Below, one piece after another: positions 8,252-17,600 of a stretch of DNA of 64,000 bases. The translations under genes and the position numbers were made by a program. Source of the stretch: Candidatus Cryosericum hinesii (GTDB lineage: Bacteria > Caldisericota > Caldisericia > Cryosericales > Cryosericaceae). The number at the start of each line of letters is the position of its first letter. Positions within the stretch are counted from its first letter, which is position 1. The notes beneath the pieces were generated by a model. That model did not search any database, was not told the DNA's origin, and was given only the letters and a program-made list of their open reading frames with translations. Where the stretch lies: contig NZ_QXIW01000031.1 in the NCBI RefSeq assembly GCF_003570985.1, forward strand, positions 223,015 through 287,014, read 5' to 3'.

Positions 8252-9105
8252 CGTGACTCCCCGGCGTCCAGGCCGACGCGGCACTCGTGGTCATAGCGGT
8301 CAGCAGCAACCTGCTCCGCTGTGCGGTAGGTCCCGAGACGACGGATCATGCTGTCCCAGTCTACCTCGTGCGCATCGAACTCGGGGCCGTCCACGCAGGC
8401 GAACTTGATCTCGCCGCCCACGGTGACGCGGCATCCGCCGCACATGCCGGTCCCGTCGATCATGATGGGGTTCAGGGAGGCCATCGTGGGGATACCGAGT
8501 TCCTTAGTGAGAAGAGACGTGAACTTCATCATGAGAGGGGGACCGATGACGACAGCCTGGTCAATGTGGTTTCCGTCGCTCACCAGAGAGCGGATCGCGT
8601 CGGTCACGAGTCCCTTGGTGCCGTATGACCCGTCGTCGGTCGTGACGATGAGTTCGTCGCTGACATTGCGCATGTCGTCTTCGAGAATGAGCAGGTCGTG
8701 GGTCCTGGCTCCGAGGACCGTGATGACACGGTTGCGAGCTTCCTTCATGCCCTTCGCGATAGGGTAGAGCGGGGCTATTCCGATGCCACCGCCCACGCAT
8801 AGCACGGTCCCGAACCGCTGGATATGTGTCGGTCGACCCAGGGGTCCCACGATGTCGTGGATGGCATTCCCAGGCTTGAGCATGGCCATCTCGCGCGTGG
8901 TCTTGCCGACGGACTGGACGATCAAGGAAATGGTCCCCATCTCGGGGTTTGCGTCGGCAATCGTCAGCGGGATCCGCTCACCGTGGTCCGTCACGCGGAT
9001 GATGACAAATTGCCCGGGTTTTCTGTGTGTTGCGACGAGTGGCGCGTCGACGACACATCTGACGACGTTGTGCCCCAGTTCTTCTCTTTTGCGGATCGTG
9101 TTCAT
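8248..9105 (-). CDS. nfnA: NfnA, ferredoxin-NADP+ reductase-like small subunit
   Basis: About 285 residues. A FAD-binding beta barrel with RIPLTIAD comes first, then the NAD-binding LCVGGGIGIAPLYPIAKG and a C-terminal cysteine cluster GTGMCGGCRVTVGG-x-IKFACVDGPEFD that binds the 2Fe-2S centre, as in dihydroorotate dehydrogenase K and NfnA. The last part, ending in YDHECR, is the usual interface region with NfnB. The start at MNTIRKREE fits family length; upstream sequence in the same frame lacks family character. The candidate promoter at 9144-9173 would make a two-gene, perhaps longer, nfnAB transcript. Confidence 0.88.
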   Translation of the reverse strand: MNTIRKREELGHNVVRCVVDAPLVATHRKPGQFVIIRVTDHGERIPLTIADANPEMGTISLIVQSVGKTTREMAMLKPGNAIHDIVGPLGRPTHIQRFGTVLCVGGGIGIAPLYPIAKGMKEARNRVITVLGARTHDLLILEDDMRNVSDELIVTTDDGSYGTKGLVTDAIRSLVSDGNHIDQAVVIGPPLMMKFTSLLTKELGIPTMASLNPIMIDGTGMCGGCRVTVGGEIKFACVDGPEFDAHEVDWDSMIRRLGTYRTAEQVAADRYDHECRVGLDAGESR

Positions 9106-9143
9106 GCGGACCCCTTGGTTTTCCTGGCGTATGATTTCGCTAC

Positions 9144-9173
9144 AGTATATTCCAAAAAGACGGGAGGCATCAA
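9144..9173 (-). promoter_or_regulatory. candidate promoter of nfnAB
   Basis: On the minus strand TTGATG, 18-base spacer, TATACT. The transcript would start about 30 bases before the nfnA ATG. Confidence 0.5.
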
Positions 9174-9347
9174 ACCTGTTACTGCGAAGACGCCGGGAGC
9201 TGAGGGTGCGCGCGGGAAAACTGGAGAGCAGGCAGCCGAAGCTGTCCGCTCTCCGAGGAAGGTTGGGTGGTGAGGGAAAGCCGCAGCCTTCCCTTCCATG
9301 ACCGTGCACAATCATATGTAGTGCGACATCCGATGCAAGCAAGGCCG

Positions 9348-9366
9348 TGTGATAGGCTTTATCACA
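9348..9366. promoter_or_regulatory. perfect inverted repeat, possible operator
   Basis: TGTGATA (9348-9354), 5-base gap, TATCACA (9360-9366) between the divergent nfnA and moxR genes. It resembles a dimeric regulator site, but its half-site spacing is wider than the usual CRP consensus. The rest of 9174-9452 shows nothing I can name. Confidence 0.35.
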
Positions 9367-9452
9367 ATCTGCAAGGTTTGATGGCGCTAAAACTTCCATG
9401 AAGACTGACACCTCCCGGCTGCTCCGACAGGACGGCGTGGCTGTTCACAGGT

Positions 9453-9481
9453 TTGCAGTTCTTTCTCAATTGTTGTATAAC
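9453..9481 (+). promoter_or_regulatory. promoter of the moxR operon
   Basis: TTGCAG, 17-base spacer, TATAAC (9476-9481). Predicted start near 9488, just ahead of the AGAGGAG ribosome site, so the leader is very short. This also argues for the GTG start at 9503 rather than upstream ATGs. Confidence 0.6.
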
Positions 9482-9502
9482 CTAAGCAAGAGAGGAGTGG
9501 AT

Positions 9503-10450
9503 GTGAGCGAGAAAACAGACAGACTGCAGGCAGCGATGGATACGGTGACCGCGATAGCGGCCAGCGTCGAGACCGTGGTGCGGGGCAAGCATGAGCAGGT
9601 CCTGCTGGCCCTGATTCCCATGATTGCAGGTGGACACCTGCTCTTGCAGGACGTGCCGGGCGTCGGAAAGTCGACACTTGCACAGGCGCTGGGGCAATCC
9701 ATCGGCGCTTCCTACAGCCGCATCCAGTTTACGTCCGACCTCCTTCCCGCCGATATCCTCGGCGTCAACATCTATGAGGCTGCTACCGGGGAGTTCCGGT
9801 TTCGGCGCGGCCCGATCTTCGCGAATGTCGTCATGGCCGACGAGATCAACAGAGCCAGTCCCAAGACCCAGTCCGCTCTTCTCGAGGCTATGAACGATCG
9901 ACGCATCACCATCGACGGGACGACATGGGAGTTGCCGGACCCGTTCTTCGTCATCGCCACGCAGAATCCCATCGAGTATGCGGGGACGTATCCTCTTCCC
10001 GAGAGCGAACTGGACCGCTTCCAGCTGTGCATGGGCATTGGATACCCGGACGTCGAGGCGGAACGCAGGATCCTGACCGAACGCCCCGTACGACAGCATT
10101 CCATCAATCTGCAGCCGGTAGCCTCGGTCCAGCAGGTACTGGACGCACAGACTGCGGTCGACCAGGTGACGGTGACGCCGGCGATGCTGGACTATGTCCT
10201 CGCGTTTGCGCGCGCGACCCGTTCCGAAACGCTGTTCGAGGTGGGCGTCAGCCCTCGGGGCGCGATCGATCTGCTCAAGGCAGTTCGCGCATGGGCGCTG
10301 CTTCAGGGTCGCGCGTTCGTCGTCCCTGACGACGTCAAGAGGATGGCTCCCTATGTGGCGTCTCACCGCATCCTGCGTCGCGGCAGCCGAAAAGGGGCAT
10401 CGCGTGCCGATATCGACCGCATCTTTGAGCAGGTGCCGGCGCCTGCGTGA
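9503..10450 (+). CDS. MoxR-family AAA+ ATPase
   Basis: About 315 residues. Walker A DVPGVGKST, Walker B VVMADEINRASPKTQSALLEAM, sensor 1 ATQNPIEYAGTYPLPESELDRF and the C-terminal lid helix bundle make a full MoxR ATPase. Such proteins act as chaperones that insert cofactors or activate partner complexes, typically with DUF58 and vWA proteins. The GTG start follows AGAGGAG at five bases and the candidate promoter immediately upstream. The stop overlaps the DUF58 start (GTGA). Confidence 0.9.
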   Translation: MSEKTDRLQAAMDTVTAIAASVETVVRGKHEQVLLALIPMIAGGHLLLQDVPGVGKSTLAQALGQSIGASYSRIQFTSDLLPADILGVNIYEAATGEFRFRRGPIFANVVMADEINRASPKTQSALLEAMNDRRITIDGTTWELPDPFFVIATQNPIEYAGTYPLPESELDRFQLCMGIGYPDVEAERRILTERPVRQHSINLQPVASVQQVLDAQTAVDQVTVTPAMLDYVLAFARATRSETLFEVGVSPRGAIDLLKAVRAWALLQGRAFVVPDDVKRMAPYVASHRILRRGSRKGASRADIDRIFEQVPAPA

Positions 10451-11472
10451 CGAGGGTCTCCGGCAGCCGGAGCACCATGAGTCTGGTCGAGGTGCGTTTC
10501 AGGAAGTACCACCGGGCTGAACGGCTGACGCGCAGCGGCCTGTTGTTTTTCCTTGCCATCATCGGCATTGGGGCGGTCGCCGTCAACTCGGGCAACAACC
10601 TTCTCTATCTCGTCTTCAGTGCACTCCTTTCTGCACTTATCTTCTCGGGACTGTTGTCGGTCGCCAACCTTCGCCGTCTCGAGATCTCGCTCGACACGGT
10701 CGACGAGGTCTACGCAGGCCGTCCGGCGTCGTTGGCCGTCCGGGTTCGCAATACCGGTTCGTTCCCGTTGTTCTTCGCGCGCGTCAGTGTCCGGGCGGGT
10801 GGAGACACTGTATCGCTGAGTGTCCCCTTTGTGGGCGCTCGTTCTGCAGTGGAACTTCCGCTCACGCTTACCCTGCCCACGCGTGGCCGTGTGAAGGGAT
10901 TGCGGGCGGGCATCGCGTCGGCGTTCCCCTTTGGTATCGTCGAGATGAGCAGAGACGTAGCTGTCGGCGGCGAACTGATCGTATACCCACAGGTCCACCC
11001 TGTCCTTCTGCAGCGACAAGACGAACAGGGTGAGCACCGTCTCGAGAGGGCGAGGGCAGGCGGCGATGGCGATTTCTTTTCTCTACGCAGGTACCATGCG
11101 GGGGACGATTCCCGCCACATCGACTGGAAGGTGTCGGCGCGGAGGGGCGACCCTTACGTTGTGGAACAGGAAGCCAGGTACCAGCAGGAGACCGTGTTCT
11201 ACCTCGACACGGCAAAGGGCGCGTGGCCTGACAGCCAAGTGTTCGAACTGGGGGTCTCCAAGATCGCAAGTGGCCTGACATCGGCTTTTGAATCGGGAGA
11301 GGCCATCGCGCTTGCGCTTCCCGGATCGTTTCTGGACGGACGTGACCGCAGGGCGTGGCAGCAGGCAATGGAACTGCTGGCCCTGGCGGAACTCACCGAG
11401 GACCCACCCCATCCTGGACCTCTGCACAGCTTCACGCACGAAGACATCAGCTTCGTGAACGGTGCCCCATGA
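10447..11472 (+). CDS. DUF58 domain protein
   Basis: 341 residues. Two adjacent N-terminal membrane helices at about 28-68 are followed by a beta-rich segment. The DUF58 core is RRYHAGDDSRHIDWKVSARRG with the downstream VVEQEARYQQETVFYLDTA, a vWA-like fold. The GTG start overlaps moxR by four bases, and the TGA overlaps the transglutaminase ATG. The MoxR-DUF58-transglutaminase set is widespread; the partners are thought to work together at the membrane, but the target is unknown. Confidence 0.88.
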   Translation: MTRVSGSRSTMSLVEVRFRKYHRAERLTRSGLLFFLAIIGIGAVAVNSGNNLLYLVFSALLSALIFSGLLSVANLRRLEISLDTVDEVYAGRPASLAVRVRNTGSFPLFFARVSVRAGGDTVSLSVPFVGARSAVELPLTLTLPTRGRVKGLRAGIASAFPFGIVEMSRDVAVGGELIVYPQVHPVLLQRQDEQGEHRLERARAGGDGDFFSLRRYHAGDDSRHIDWKVSARRGDPYVVEQEARYQQETVFYLDTAKGAWPDSQVFELGVSKIASGLTSAFESGEAIALALPGSFLDGRDRRAWQQAMELLALAELTEDPPHPGPLHSFTHEDISFVNGAP

Positions 11473-13388
11473 GGAACTCGCTGGACATCCGGCGCGTGCT
11501 GGGGTTTCTGCTCGGCCTCACGGCGTGCGGGTTTCTGTCCGTCGTCGAGCCATGGTATGCTCTGTATGCTGTCGCATTCCTCATAGCCCTGCCCTTGGCC
11601 GGACACGTTCATGGGCGCTGGGGACGGCGTGTTCTCGAAGCACTTCCCCTTGTCTGGTTTCTCGTCCTCATGGTCCTGGGGACCCAGCTCTTCGCCCTCC
11701 TGGCGCAGGCGATGCTGGCAGCAATGGCGTGCCGATTCGTCCTGACGGACAATACGCGCGACTATCAGGGGCTGGTGCTCATCGCTGTCTTCGTGACTGT
11801 CCTGTCCGCCGCCGGGTCCATTTCGGTGGCGTTCGGGCTTCTGCTGCTTGCTGAGTTTCTGATCGCGACTGTCCTGCTGATCATGGCGCAGTTCGAAGGC
11901 AGGGTCCCGCATATCACCCGGGGATTCTATAGCGCCATCGTCGTGTCTGCGCTCGTGTCGTTTGTATTTGCGTTTGGCGTATTCTTTGCCCTTCCGCGGT
12001 GGACACTGGGCTATATCAAAGGCAGTCCTGCACTGGCGACCCAGACGACAGGCTTCTCCAAGGACATCACGATCAGTCCTGGGGAGGTACAGCAGGACAA
12101 TACCGTTGTCATGCGTGTCGATCCCGGGAAGGGTGGGTCCCGGTTGCCCCTGCCTGCCTATATCTCGGGTATGCGCTACACGACCTTTAGTGGCAAGCAG
12201 TGGCTGGTCGCGGCCGGTCACCCCGAGTCCCTGTATGCGTCCTCCGGGATCGATTCGTTCATAGTAAGCGACCAGCAGCCCGATACGCAGACGACCGTAT
12301 ACCTCGAGCCGACCGGGACGGATGTCGTCTTTGGGCTGGAACACATTACTGGTCTGCGAGGGCAGTTCCAGTACCTCCGCCGCGACGCGGAGAGCAATCT
12401 GTTCACGGATGCGCCCTACTACAAGACCATCCGGTATGACGTCTCGTCACTCGATCAGGACACGGTCCCTGTCGACAGTCTCGTGGCCGGCCGGCCGGTG
12501 CTGCTGGATAGATACCTTCAGGTCCCGGAGCTTTCGCAGGCTTTCAGGGACGTTGCCGCACGTGTCGTGCGGGGCCTGACGGTCAGAGACAAGGCGCAGA
12601 CGACCCGCGACTATCTCCTTGCCAACTATGAGTACTCACTGAACCCGACAGCAACGTCGATCGAGGACTTCGTCGTCAACCGGCGCTCCGGGTACTGCGA
12701 ACACTTTGCCACGTCCATGGTGTTGCTGCTGCGTTCCCAGGGCGTCCGCGCCCGCCTGGTGTCAGGCTTTGTGGCCACAGAGTGGAACAAAGCCTCAGGG
12801 TATCTCATTGTGCGGGCCAAGGACGCGCACACGTGGGTGGAAGTCCTGGACGGGGACACCTGGGTCCGCTACGACCCGACGCCCAGTTCCTTCCAGCAGG
12901 TGTCGCTGATCACGAATATCCTGGACAACGTTCGTATGGCCTGGTACCGGAACGTCGTCACGTATGATCTGGCCAGGCAGGTGCAGACGGCCAACAGTCT
13001 CGGCCGGTTTTTCACAGGTAGCGGCCGTGCCATCACCTCTGCATTCGAGTCCTTCCGGACGGTGGCGTCGCGCTTGCTGCGCGATTGGCGTGTCCTTTCC
13101 GGTATTGTGGTTACAGCCGTCCTGGCACTCCTGTTCCTGCGCCGTCGGGCAGAGGACAGGCGTGGTCGGCTCGCTTCAGCGCTAGAGGACCTTGTCGGAG
13201 AACGGCGACTGCCCGGCGAGACGCTTCTCGAGCTTGTTCATCGTGCTGCGCCGTCTCCTGACATTGAAGGTCTTGTCTGGCGTATCTATGACGTCGACTT
13301 CGCCGGGGAGCAGGCGGTGGAGGAAGAGAAAGCTGTCCTGCGGTTACTGCGCGATATGCGGCGTTCCCGGGCAACCGCTCATCCTTAA
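11469..13388 (+). CDS. membrane transglutaminase-like protein (TgpA/DUF3488 type)
   Basis: 639 residues. About five N-terminal membrane helices (to about 175) precede an outside domain with a transglutaminase core: C410 in SGYCEHFATSM, H454 in AKDAHTWVEV and D469 in RYDPTPSS form the catalytic triad. One more transmembrane helix at about 545-560 and a cytoplasmic DUF4129-like tail follow. This is the TgpA architecture, a periplasmic or extracellular protein cross-linking or protease-like enzyme of unknown substrate. All catalytic residues are present. It is last in the MoxR operon and runs into a large hairpin that contains its stop codon. Confidence 0.88.
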   Translation: MRNSLDIRRVLGFLLGLTACGFLSVVEPWYALYAVAFLIALPLAGHVHGRWGRRVLEALPLVWFLVLMVLGTQLFALLAQAMLAAMACRFVLTDNTRDYQGLVLIAVFVTVLSAAGSISVAFGLLLLAEFLIATVLLIMAQFEGRVPHITRGFYSAIVVSALVSFVFAFGVFFALPRWTLGYIKGSPALATQTTGFSKDITISPGEVQQDNTVVMRVDPGKGGSRLPLPAYISGMRYTTFSGKQWLVAAGHPESLYASSGIDSFIVSDQQPDTQTTVYLEPTGTDVVFGLEHITGLRGQFQYLRRDAESNLFTDAPYYKTIRYDVSSLDQDTVPVDSLVAGRPVLLDRYLQVPELSQAFRDVAARVVRGLTVRDKAQTTRDYLLANYEYSLNPTATSIEDFVVNRRSGYCEHFATSMVLLLRSQGVRARLVSGFVATEWNKASGYLIVRAKDAHTWVEVLDGDTWVRYDPTPSSFQQVSLITNILDNVRMAWYRNVVTYDLARQVQTANSLGRFFTGSGRAITSAFESFRTVASRLLRDWRVLSGIVVTAVLALLFLRRRAEDRRGRLASALEDLVGERRLPGETLLELVHRAAPSPDIEGLVWRIYDVDFAGEQAVEEEKAVLRLLRDMRRSRATAHP

Positions 13389-13431
13389 TTGTGAATCCCC
13401 ATAGTACCAGGTACTTTGGGTATTCACAATT
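13387..13431. terminator. nested perfect palindrome overlapping two convergent stop codons
   Basis: AATTGTGAAT (13387-13396) pairs with ATTCACAATT (13422-13431). Inside, CCC pairs with GGG and AGTACC with GGTACT, giving a nearly continuous 20-pair stem with a one-base loop. The stops of the transglutaminase (+) and lpd (-) both lie in the stem. There is no U tract beyond the hairpin itself, so it may be a bidirectional terminator or mRNA 3' stabiliser. Confidence 0.6.
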
Positions 13432-14788
13432 GCAGAGGTAGTCCGATCGAGCCTTCTGTGGCCTCCATGATCATCTCTGTCATCGTCGGATGGGGGTGGA
13501 TCGCCTCAAGCAGTTTCTCCGCCGTCATCCCGAACTGTACGGCCAGGACCGATTCCATGACGAGGTCGGTGGCTTCGGGGCAATAGAGGGCGATCCCCAG
13601 GATCTCGTGGGTTTCGGCATGCGCCAGGACCTTGGCAAAACCGATGCTTTCCTCCATTGTCCGCGCCTTGCCGCTGGCGCTGACGGGGAATGTCCCTGCC
13701 TTGTACGGGATTCCTTCTGCCTTGAGTTCGTATTCTCTCTTGCCCACGACACTGATCTCCGGGTCGGTGAACACGACGGAAGGGACGGCGGTATAGACCA
13801 TGTGAGTGTCATGCCCGGCGATGTTCTCGGCAGCGACGACTCCTTCTTTCTCGGCGACATGTGCCAGCATGTAGGTCCCTTTTACGTCACCGACAGCATA
13901 GACGCCGGGGACGCTGGTGCGCATGTGGTCGTCGACGACGATGCCTTTCTTTGACAGGGTGATCCCTGCCGCTTCCAGTTCCGGGCCGACGTTCGACCGC
14001 CGTCCGATAGAAAGCAGAACGTGATCACCGTGGACTTCCTGCGTGACGCCGTTCACATCGAGTGTCAGGCTATAACCAGTCTCCGTGGGCATGACCGACT
14101 GGGTCTTCGCCCCGGTGATGATGGTGATACCTCGCTTCTTGAGGGTTGCAGCGATGGCCAGTGCTACGTCCTCATCCTCGGCAGGCAGGATATGTGGCAT
14201 GAGCTCGACGATGGTGACCTTTGTTCCGATGGCGCTGAAAAATGTCGCCATCTCCACGCCGATAACACCGCCACCGATCACGACCAGTTCTTTCGGCTGT
14301 TCCCTGTTGCGGAAGACGTCGTCACTGGTCCAGATGCCCGGGTCGGTGAAGGGGGGAAACTTGATGGGAGAGCTGCCAGTGGCAATGATGACGTTCTTCG
14401 CTTCAACGACCTCGCCGGTCGCGTCGATGCAGACATGAGTCGGGTCTTTGAGTGTTGCGCGGCTCTTATACACCTGGATATTGTTCTTCTTCATCAGGAA
14501 TTCGATGCCTTTGCGCAGCCGGACGACGACCTGGTCCTTGCGGGTCATGACGGCGCCGAAGTCAACACCCACGTTGTCAGCAGTCAGACCAAACTTGCGC
14601 GCCTCCTGCATGCGCGTGAAGAGCTTGCTGCTGGCCAGCATTGTCTTGGTGGGGATACAGCCCCAGTTTGTGCAGACCCCGCCCATGTCGGCTTCTTCTG
14701 CCAGCGCGACCGACAGACCCAGCTGAGATGCCTTGATTGCAGCGACGTACCCTCCGGGTCCGCCACCGATAACAAAAACGTCGATCAT
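13424..14788 (-). CDS. lpdA: dihydrolipoyl dehydrogenase
   Basis: 454 residues. N-terminal FAD motif VIGGGPGGYVAAIKA, redox disulfide GGVCTNWGCIPTK, NAD motif VVIGGGVIGVEMATFF, second FAD contact PGVYAVGDVKG and the C-terminal HPHPTMTEM with the His-Glu-like active-site base region. All E3 elements are present. It oxidises protein-bound dihydrolipoamide with NAD+. No E1/E2 or glycine cleavage genes lie beside it, so the partner complex is elsewhere. The start follows GGAGG at five bases. Confidence 0.92.
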   Translation of the reverse strand: MIDVFVIGGGPGGYVAAIKASQLGLSVALAEEADMGGVCTNWGCIPTKTMLASSKLFTRMQEARKFGLTADNVGVDFGAVMTRKDQVVVRLRKGIEFLMKKNNIQVYKSRATLKDPTHVCIDATGEVVEAKNVIIATGSSPIKFPPFTDPGIWTSDDVFRNREQPKELVVIGGGVIGVEMATFFSAIGTKVTIVELMPHILPAEDEDVALAIAATLKKRGITIITGAKTQSVMPTETGYSLTLDVNGVTQEVHGDHVLLSIGRRSNVGPELEAAGITLSKKGIVVDDHMRTSVPGVYAVGDVKGTYMLAHVAEKEGVVAAENIAGHDTHMVYTAVPSVVFTDPEISVVGKREYELKAEGIPYKAGTFPVSASGKARTMEESIGFAKVLAHAETHEILGIALYCPEATDLVMESVLAVQFGMTAEKLLEAIHPHPTMTEMIMEATEGSIGLPLQL

Positions 14789-14950
14789 GTCAACCTCCGT
14801 GAACTGTGTCTTTTATCAATTCATGATACCACTGGCATGGTGATGGCCCAAAGGAAGAATGTGCAGAACTGATATCTGACTTCAAATCTGTGGCTGGACA
14901 CATCGCGTGAGTTGGCTTACAGTAGTGGCGTAACGTCCGGAGAGATGAGG

Positions 14951-16219
14951 ATGAAGCACCGACGATTCAGCAAGTGGGCCGTATTGGCAGTACTGACCCT
15001 TTTCACACTGCTTCATGAGGCAGACCGGCTGCTCATCGGCCCACTGACAAGTTCTATCATGGCCTCCTTCAGGATCGATGAGGGGCAGATGGGTGCGGTA
15101 GTCTCGGGGGCACTTATCGTCGGCGGTCTGCTTTTCCCGGTCTGGGGATATCTCTTTGACCGGTTTTCACGGGCGCGACTCATTGCACTGGCCGCGACCA
15201 TCTGGGGCGCAACAACCTGGCTCTCGGCGCTCGCTCCCACCTTCGGCTGGTTCGTCGTGGCACGGGCGGCCACCGGTGTCGATGACGCCAGTACGCCTGG
15301 CGTCTACAGCCTGCTTGCCGACACGTTCGATCCGCGCGTGCGGGGGAGGGTGTATGCTCTGCTCAAGACGGCGATGCCGGCTGGGTATGTCCTTGGTGCG
15401 GTGCTGGCGACGACCCTCACTCCGCGCGTCGGCTGGCGGTGGATCTTCGTCATGACCGGAGGGGCGGGCCTGGTCGTTGCCGTGCTCGTCGCGCTCGTCG
15501 TCAAGGACGTTGCACGGGGAGCGACAGAGCCGGAGCTCGCAGGGGCACCGGCTGTGGCAGCACGGTTCAGCTGGGCGGTCGCGCGCAGCCTGCTGCGGCG
15601 AAGGACCCTCGTGGCACTGTATGCCCAGGGGTTCTTTGCCGTTCTGCCCATCAATGTTGTGACATTCTGGTTCTTTCGGTATCTCGAAACTGAACGGGGT
15701 TACACTGGTACAACGTCGCTCTCGGTGGCGACCCTGACAGTCCTGGGACTCGGCGTGGGCTTCCCGCTGGGGGGAGTGCTCGGTGACAGACTGTTCCGGA
15801 GGATGCCCCAGGGCCGTCTCCTTGCGGGCATAGCAACGCTCCCAGGGTCTGTTCTGCTGTGCACGGCGCTTCTTACACCGACAACGGAGCCGGTCCTGTT
15901 TGTCCTGCTGGCGGCGACCGGAGTCTTCCTGACCTCGTTCGCAGCTCCGAACATAGGGGCGACGATCAGTGACGTGAGCCTGCCAGAGGTTCGGAGTACC
16001 GCCCTTGCGATGCAGGGCCTGGTCGAGGCGACTGGCGCGGCCCTGGCACCGTTTCTGGCTGGGCTTGTTGCCGATCGGGCGAGTCTAGGCACGGCATTCA
16101 TCGTGGTCGTCGCGGGTGCTGCGATGTGCTGGACACCTTTCTACCTGATTGCGCTTGCCAGCATCTCCCGCGATCTGGAACAGACGCGCTCGCAGCTGCG
16201 AGCGAGGTCCCGATCCTGA
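14951..16219 (+). CDS. major facilitator superfamily transporter
   Basis: About 420 residues with roughly 12 transmembrane helices. The N-half has the MFS loop signature GYLFDRFSRARLI between helices 2 and 3, and a second copy-like loop (GVLGDRLFRRMPQGRL) is in the C-half. Residues ARAATGVDDASTPGVYSLLAD match the spinster/organic-anion group. Substrate unknown. Two ATGs six bases apart are possible starts; the second is preferred because GGAGAG is then six bases away. Transcribed alone; the stop abuts the end of the convergent MBL gene. Confidence 0.8.
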   Translation: MKHRRFSKWAVLAVLTLFTLLHEADRLLIGPLTSSIMASFRIDEGQMGAVVSGALIVGGLLFPVWGYLFDRFSRARLIALAATIWGATTWLSALAPTFGWFVVARAATGVDDASTPGVYSLLADTFDPRVRGRVYALLKTAMPAGYVLGAVLATTLTPRVGWRWIFVMTGGAGLVVAVLVALVVKDVARGATEPELAGAPAVAARFSWAVARSLLRRRTLVALYAQGFFAVLPINVVTFWFFRYLETERGYTGTTSLSVATLTVLGLGVGFPLGGVLGDRLFRRMPQGRLLAGIATLPGSVLLCTALLTPTTEPVLFVLLAATGVFLTSFAAPNIGATISDVSLPEVRSTALAMQGLVEATGAALAPFLAGLVADRASLGTAFIVVVAGAAMCWTPFYLIALASISRDLEQTRSQLRARSRS

Positions 16220-16873
16220 CTACAGCCAAAGATTCGCGCCCAGTTCGGCACCGATGCTCGTCGGTTCTCCGTGCCCCGGAAAGATGCGTGTGGCCGGGGG
16301 GAGCGTCATGAGGGTCACGCGTATCCCGTCAAGCAGCTGTTCGAACTCTTTCTGGTTGGGCGCGCGACCGACGCTACCGGCAAACAGTGTATCGCCGACA
16401 AATGCGTGGTCTCCCGCGATGAGGACGCTACTGGCCGGCGTATGCCCTCGTATGGTCGCGATGCGATAGGTGATGAGTCCCAGGGGTACTTCCTGCCCGA
16501 CAATCAGCGGAGATGGCTCAGCGTGCATTGCGAATGTGGACCCCATCTGTGTGGCGTAGTTTGCCACTGGGTCTCTGGCGAGTTCAACCTCCAGAGGGTC
16601 CATGAGGAGCGTCGCGTCTGGGAAACGCTTCATCGCCGTGTCGACGCCCGAGATGTGATCGAAATGCCCATGGGTACAGACGATCCACCGGAGGCGGGCG
16701 TTAGCGCTCTCGATGACGGTGGCCACTTCCTCAAGCTCCCGGTTCCAGACCATGCCAGGGTCCACCAGCATGAGCTCCGTTCCTGACTGCACCAGGTAGC
16801 AATTGGTCAGCAGGGGGCCGACCGGCATCCTCGTGACCGTTGCTCCACTCATTGTCTCATGAAACTGTTCCAT
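16220..16873 (-). CDS. metallo-beta-lactamase fold hydrolase (glyoxalase II-like)
   Basis: 217 residues. The metal motif THGHFDHISG, the later RGHTPASSV (His ligand), FVGDTLFAGSVGR (bridging Asp) and IFPGHGEPTSIG (last His) form the standard two-metal site. Short glyoxalase II-like proteins with this layout hydrolyse thioesters or similar bonds; the substrate here is unknown. The start follows GGGAGG at five bases; nineteen further residues upstream are open but unlikely. Confidence 0.85.
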   Translation of the reverse strand: MEQFHETMSGATVTRMPVGPLLTNCYLVQSGTELMLVDPGMVWNRELEEVATVIESANARLRWIVCTHGHFDHISGVDTAMKRFPDATLLMDPLEVELARDPVANYATQMGSTFAMHAEPSPLIVGQEVPLGLITYRIATIRGHTPASSVLIAGDHAFVGDTLFAGSVGRAPNQKEFEQLLDGIRVTLMTLPPATRIFPGHGEPTSIGAELGANLWL

Positions 16874-17114
16874 CAGAACCTCCCAGTACTGTAAAGAAAG
16901 TATATCCAAACCAGACCTTATACGAACCACAGGGCCGCAGGCTCGCCAGAAAAGGAAACTTGACAGTCTGGTTTTGATGGTCGATGACTATTGTGGTTCT
17001 GGAGAGCGGCTTCTGGCCTGGAAGCAATCAGTTCTGTGCTTCATGAGTTGACGGAACGATTCACGTGTATGTTGGATAAGTCACTATGTAAGCATGACAT
17101 AGCCATACTGGACA

Positions 17115-17120
17115 TATACT
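17115..17120 (+). promoter_or_regulatory. possible -10 element before the ferredoxin-AOR operon
   Basis: TATACT at 17115-17120 in an A/T-rich stretch about 55 bases before the ferredoxin start. No convincing -35 box stands at 16-18 bases. The gap 16874-17114 holds a TTGACA near 16961 but no gene that I can see. Confidence 0.25.
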
Positions 17121-17177
17121 ATAAATGATCAGGCGGATGTAGCCACCAACAACGTAGCAGTGCAAGGAGAAGAATCC

Positions 17178-17600
17178 ATGAGACTATCCGTCATTGACGC
17201 GGAACGCTGTACAGGCTGCCAGATATGCATGTTTGCGTGCACTCGCCGGCTGGGCTATGCGGGAATGGGCAAGACGGCAATCCACGTCAAGTCCGTGGGC
17301 GGCATGGAACATGGTCTTTCGGTGGTCGTTTGTCGAGCATGCCAGGACCCCCCGTGTGCCAAGGTATGCCCGGAGGATGCATTGGTCCTGCGCAAGGGCG
17401 GAGGAGTCCTTCTGGATCCCTCGAAGTGCACCGGCTGTGGACTGTGCCGGCAAGCGTGCATCGTCAGTGCCATTTTCTGGGACAAGGAAGCAGAGAAGCC
17501 GATCATCTGTGTGCATTGTGGCTACTGTGCCAAGTACTGCCCGCATGGAGTACTGGCGCTCGAAGAACGCCGCCAAGAGGTCTCCAATGCTGCCAAATGA
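17178..17600 (+). CDS. four-cluster polyferredoxin, AOR electron partner
   Basis: 140 residues with four cysteine sets: CTGCQICMFAC, CRACQDPPCAKVCP, CTGCGLCRQAC and CVHCGYCAKYCP. This is the HycB/AorB type with about four 4Fe-4S clusters. The start ATG follows AAGGAGA at about seven bases. Its end overlaps the AOR start by 14 bases, which makes it the dedicated electron carrier for that enzyme, probably docking to it directly. Soluble, no signal peptide. Confidence 0.87.
   Translation: MRLSVIDAERCTGCQICMFACTRRLGYAGMGKTAIHVKSVGGMEHGLSVVVCRACQDPPCAKVCPEDALVLRKGGGVLLDPSKCTGCGLCRQACIVSAIFWDKEAEKPIICVHCGYCAKYCPHGVLALEERRQEVSNAAK

Noticed and set aside
9348..9366. CRP binding site
   Set aside because: Half-sites TGTGA and TCACA are nine bases apart, not six; kept only as an unnamed inverted repeat.
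11199..12344. Minus-strand frame under DUF58 and transglutaminase genes
   Set aside because: Antisense shadow; both plus-strand proteins have complete catalytic motifs.
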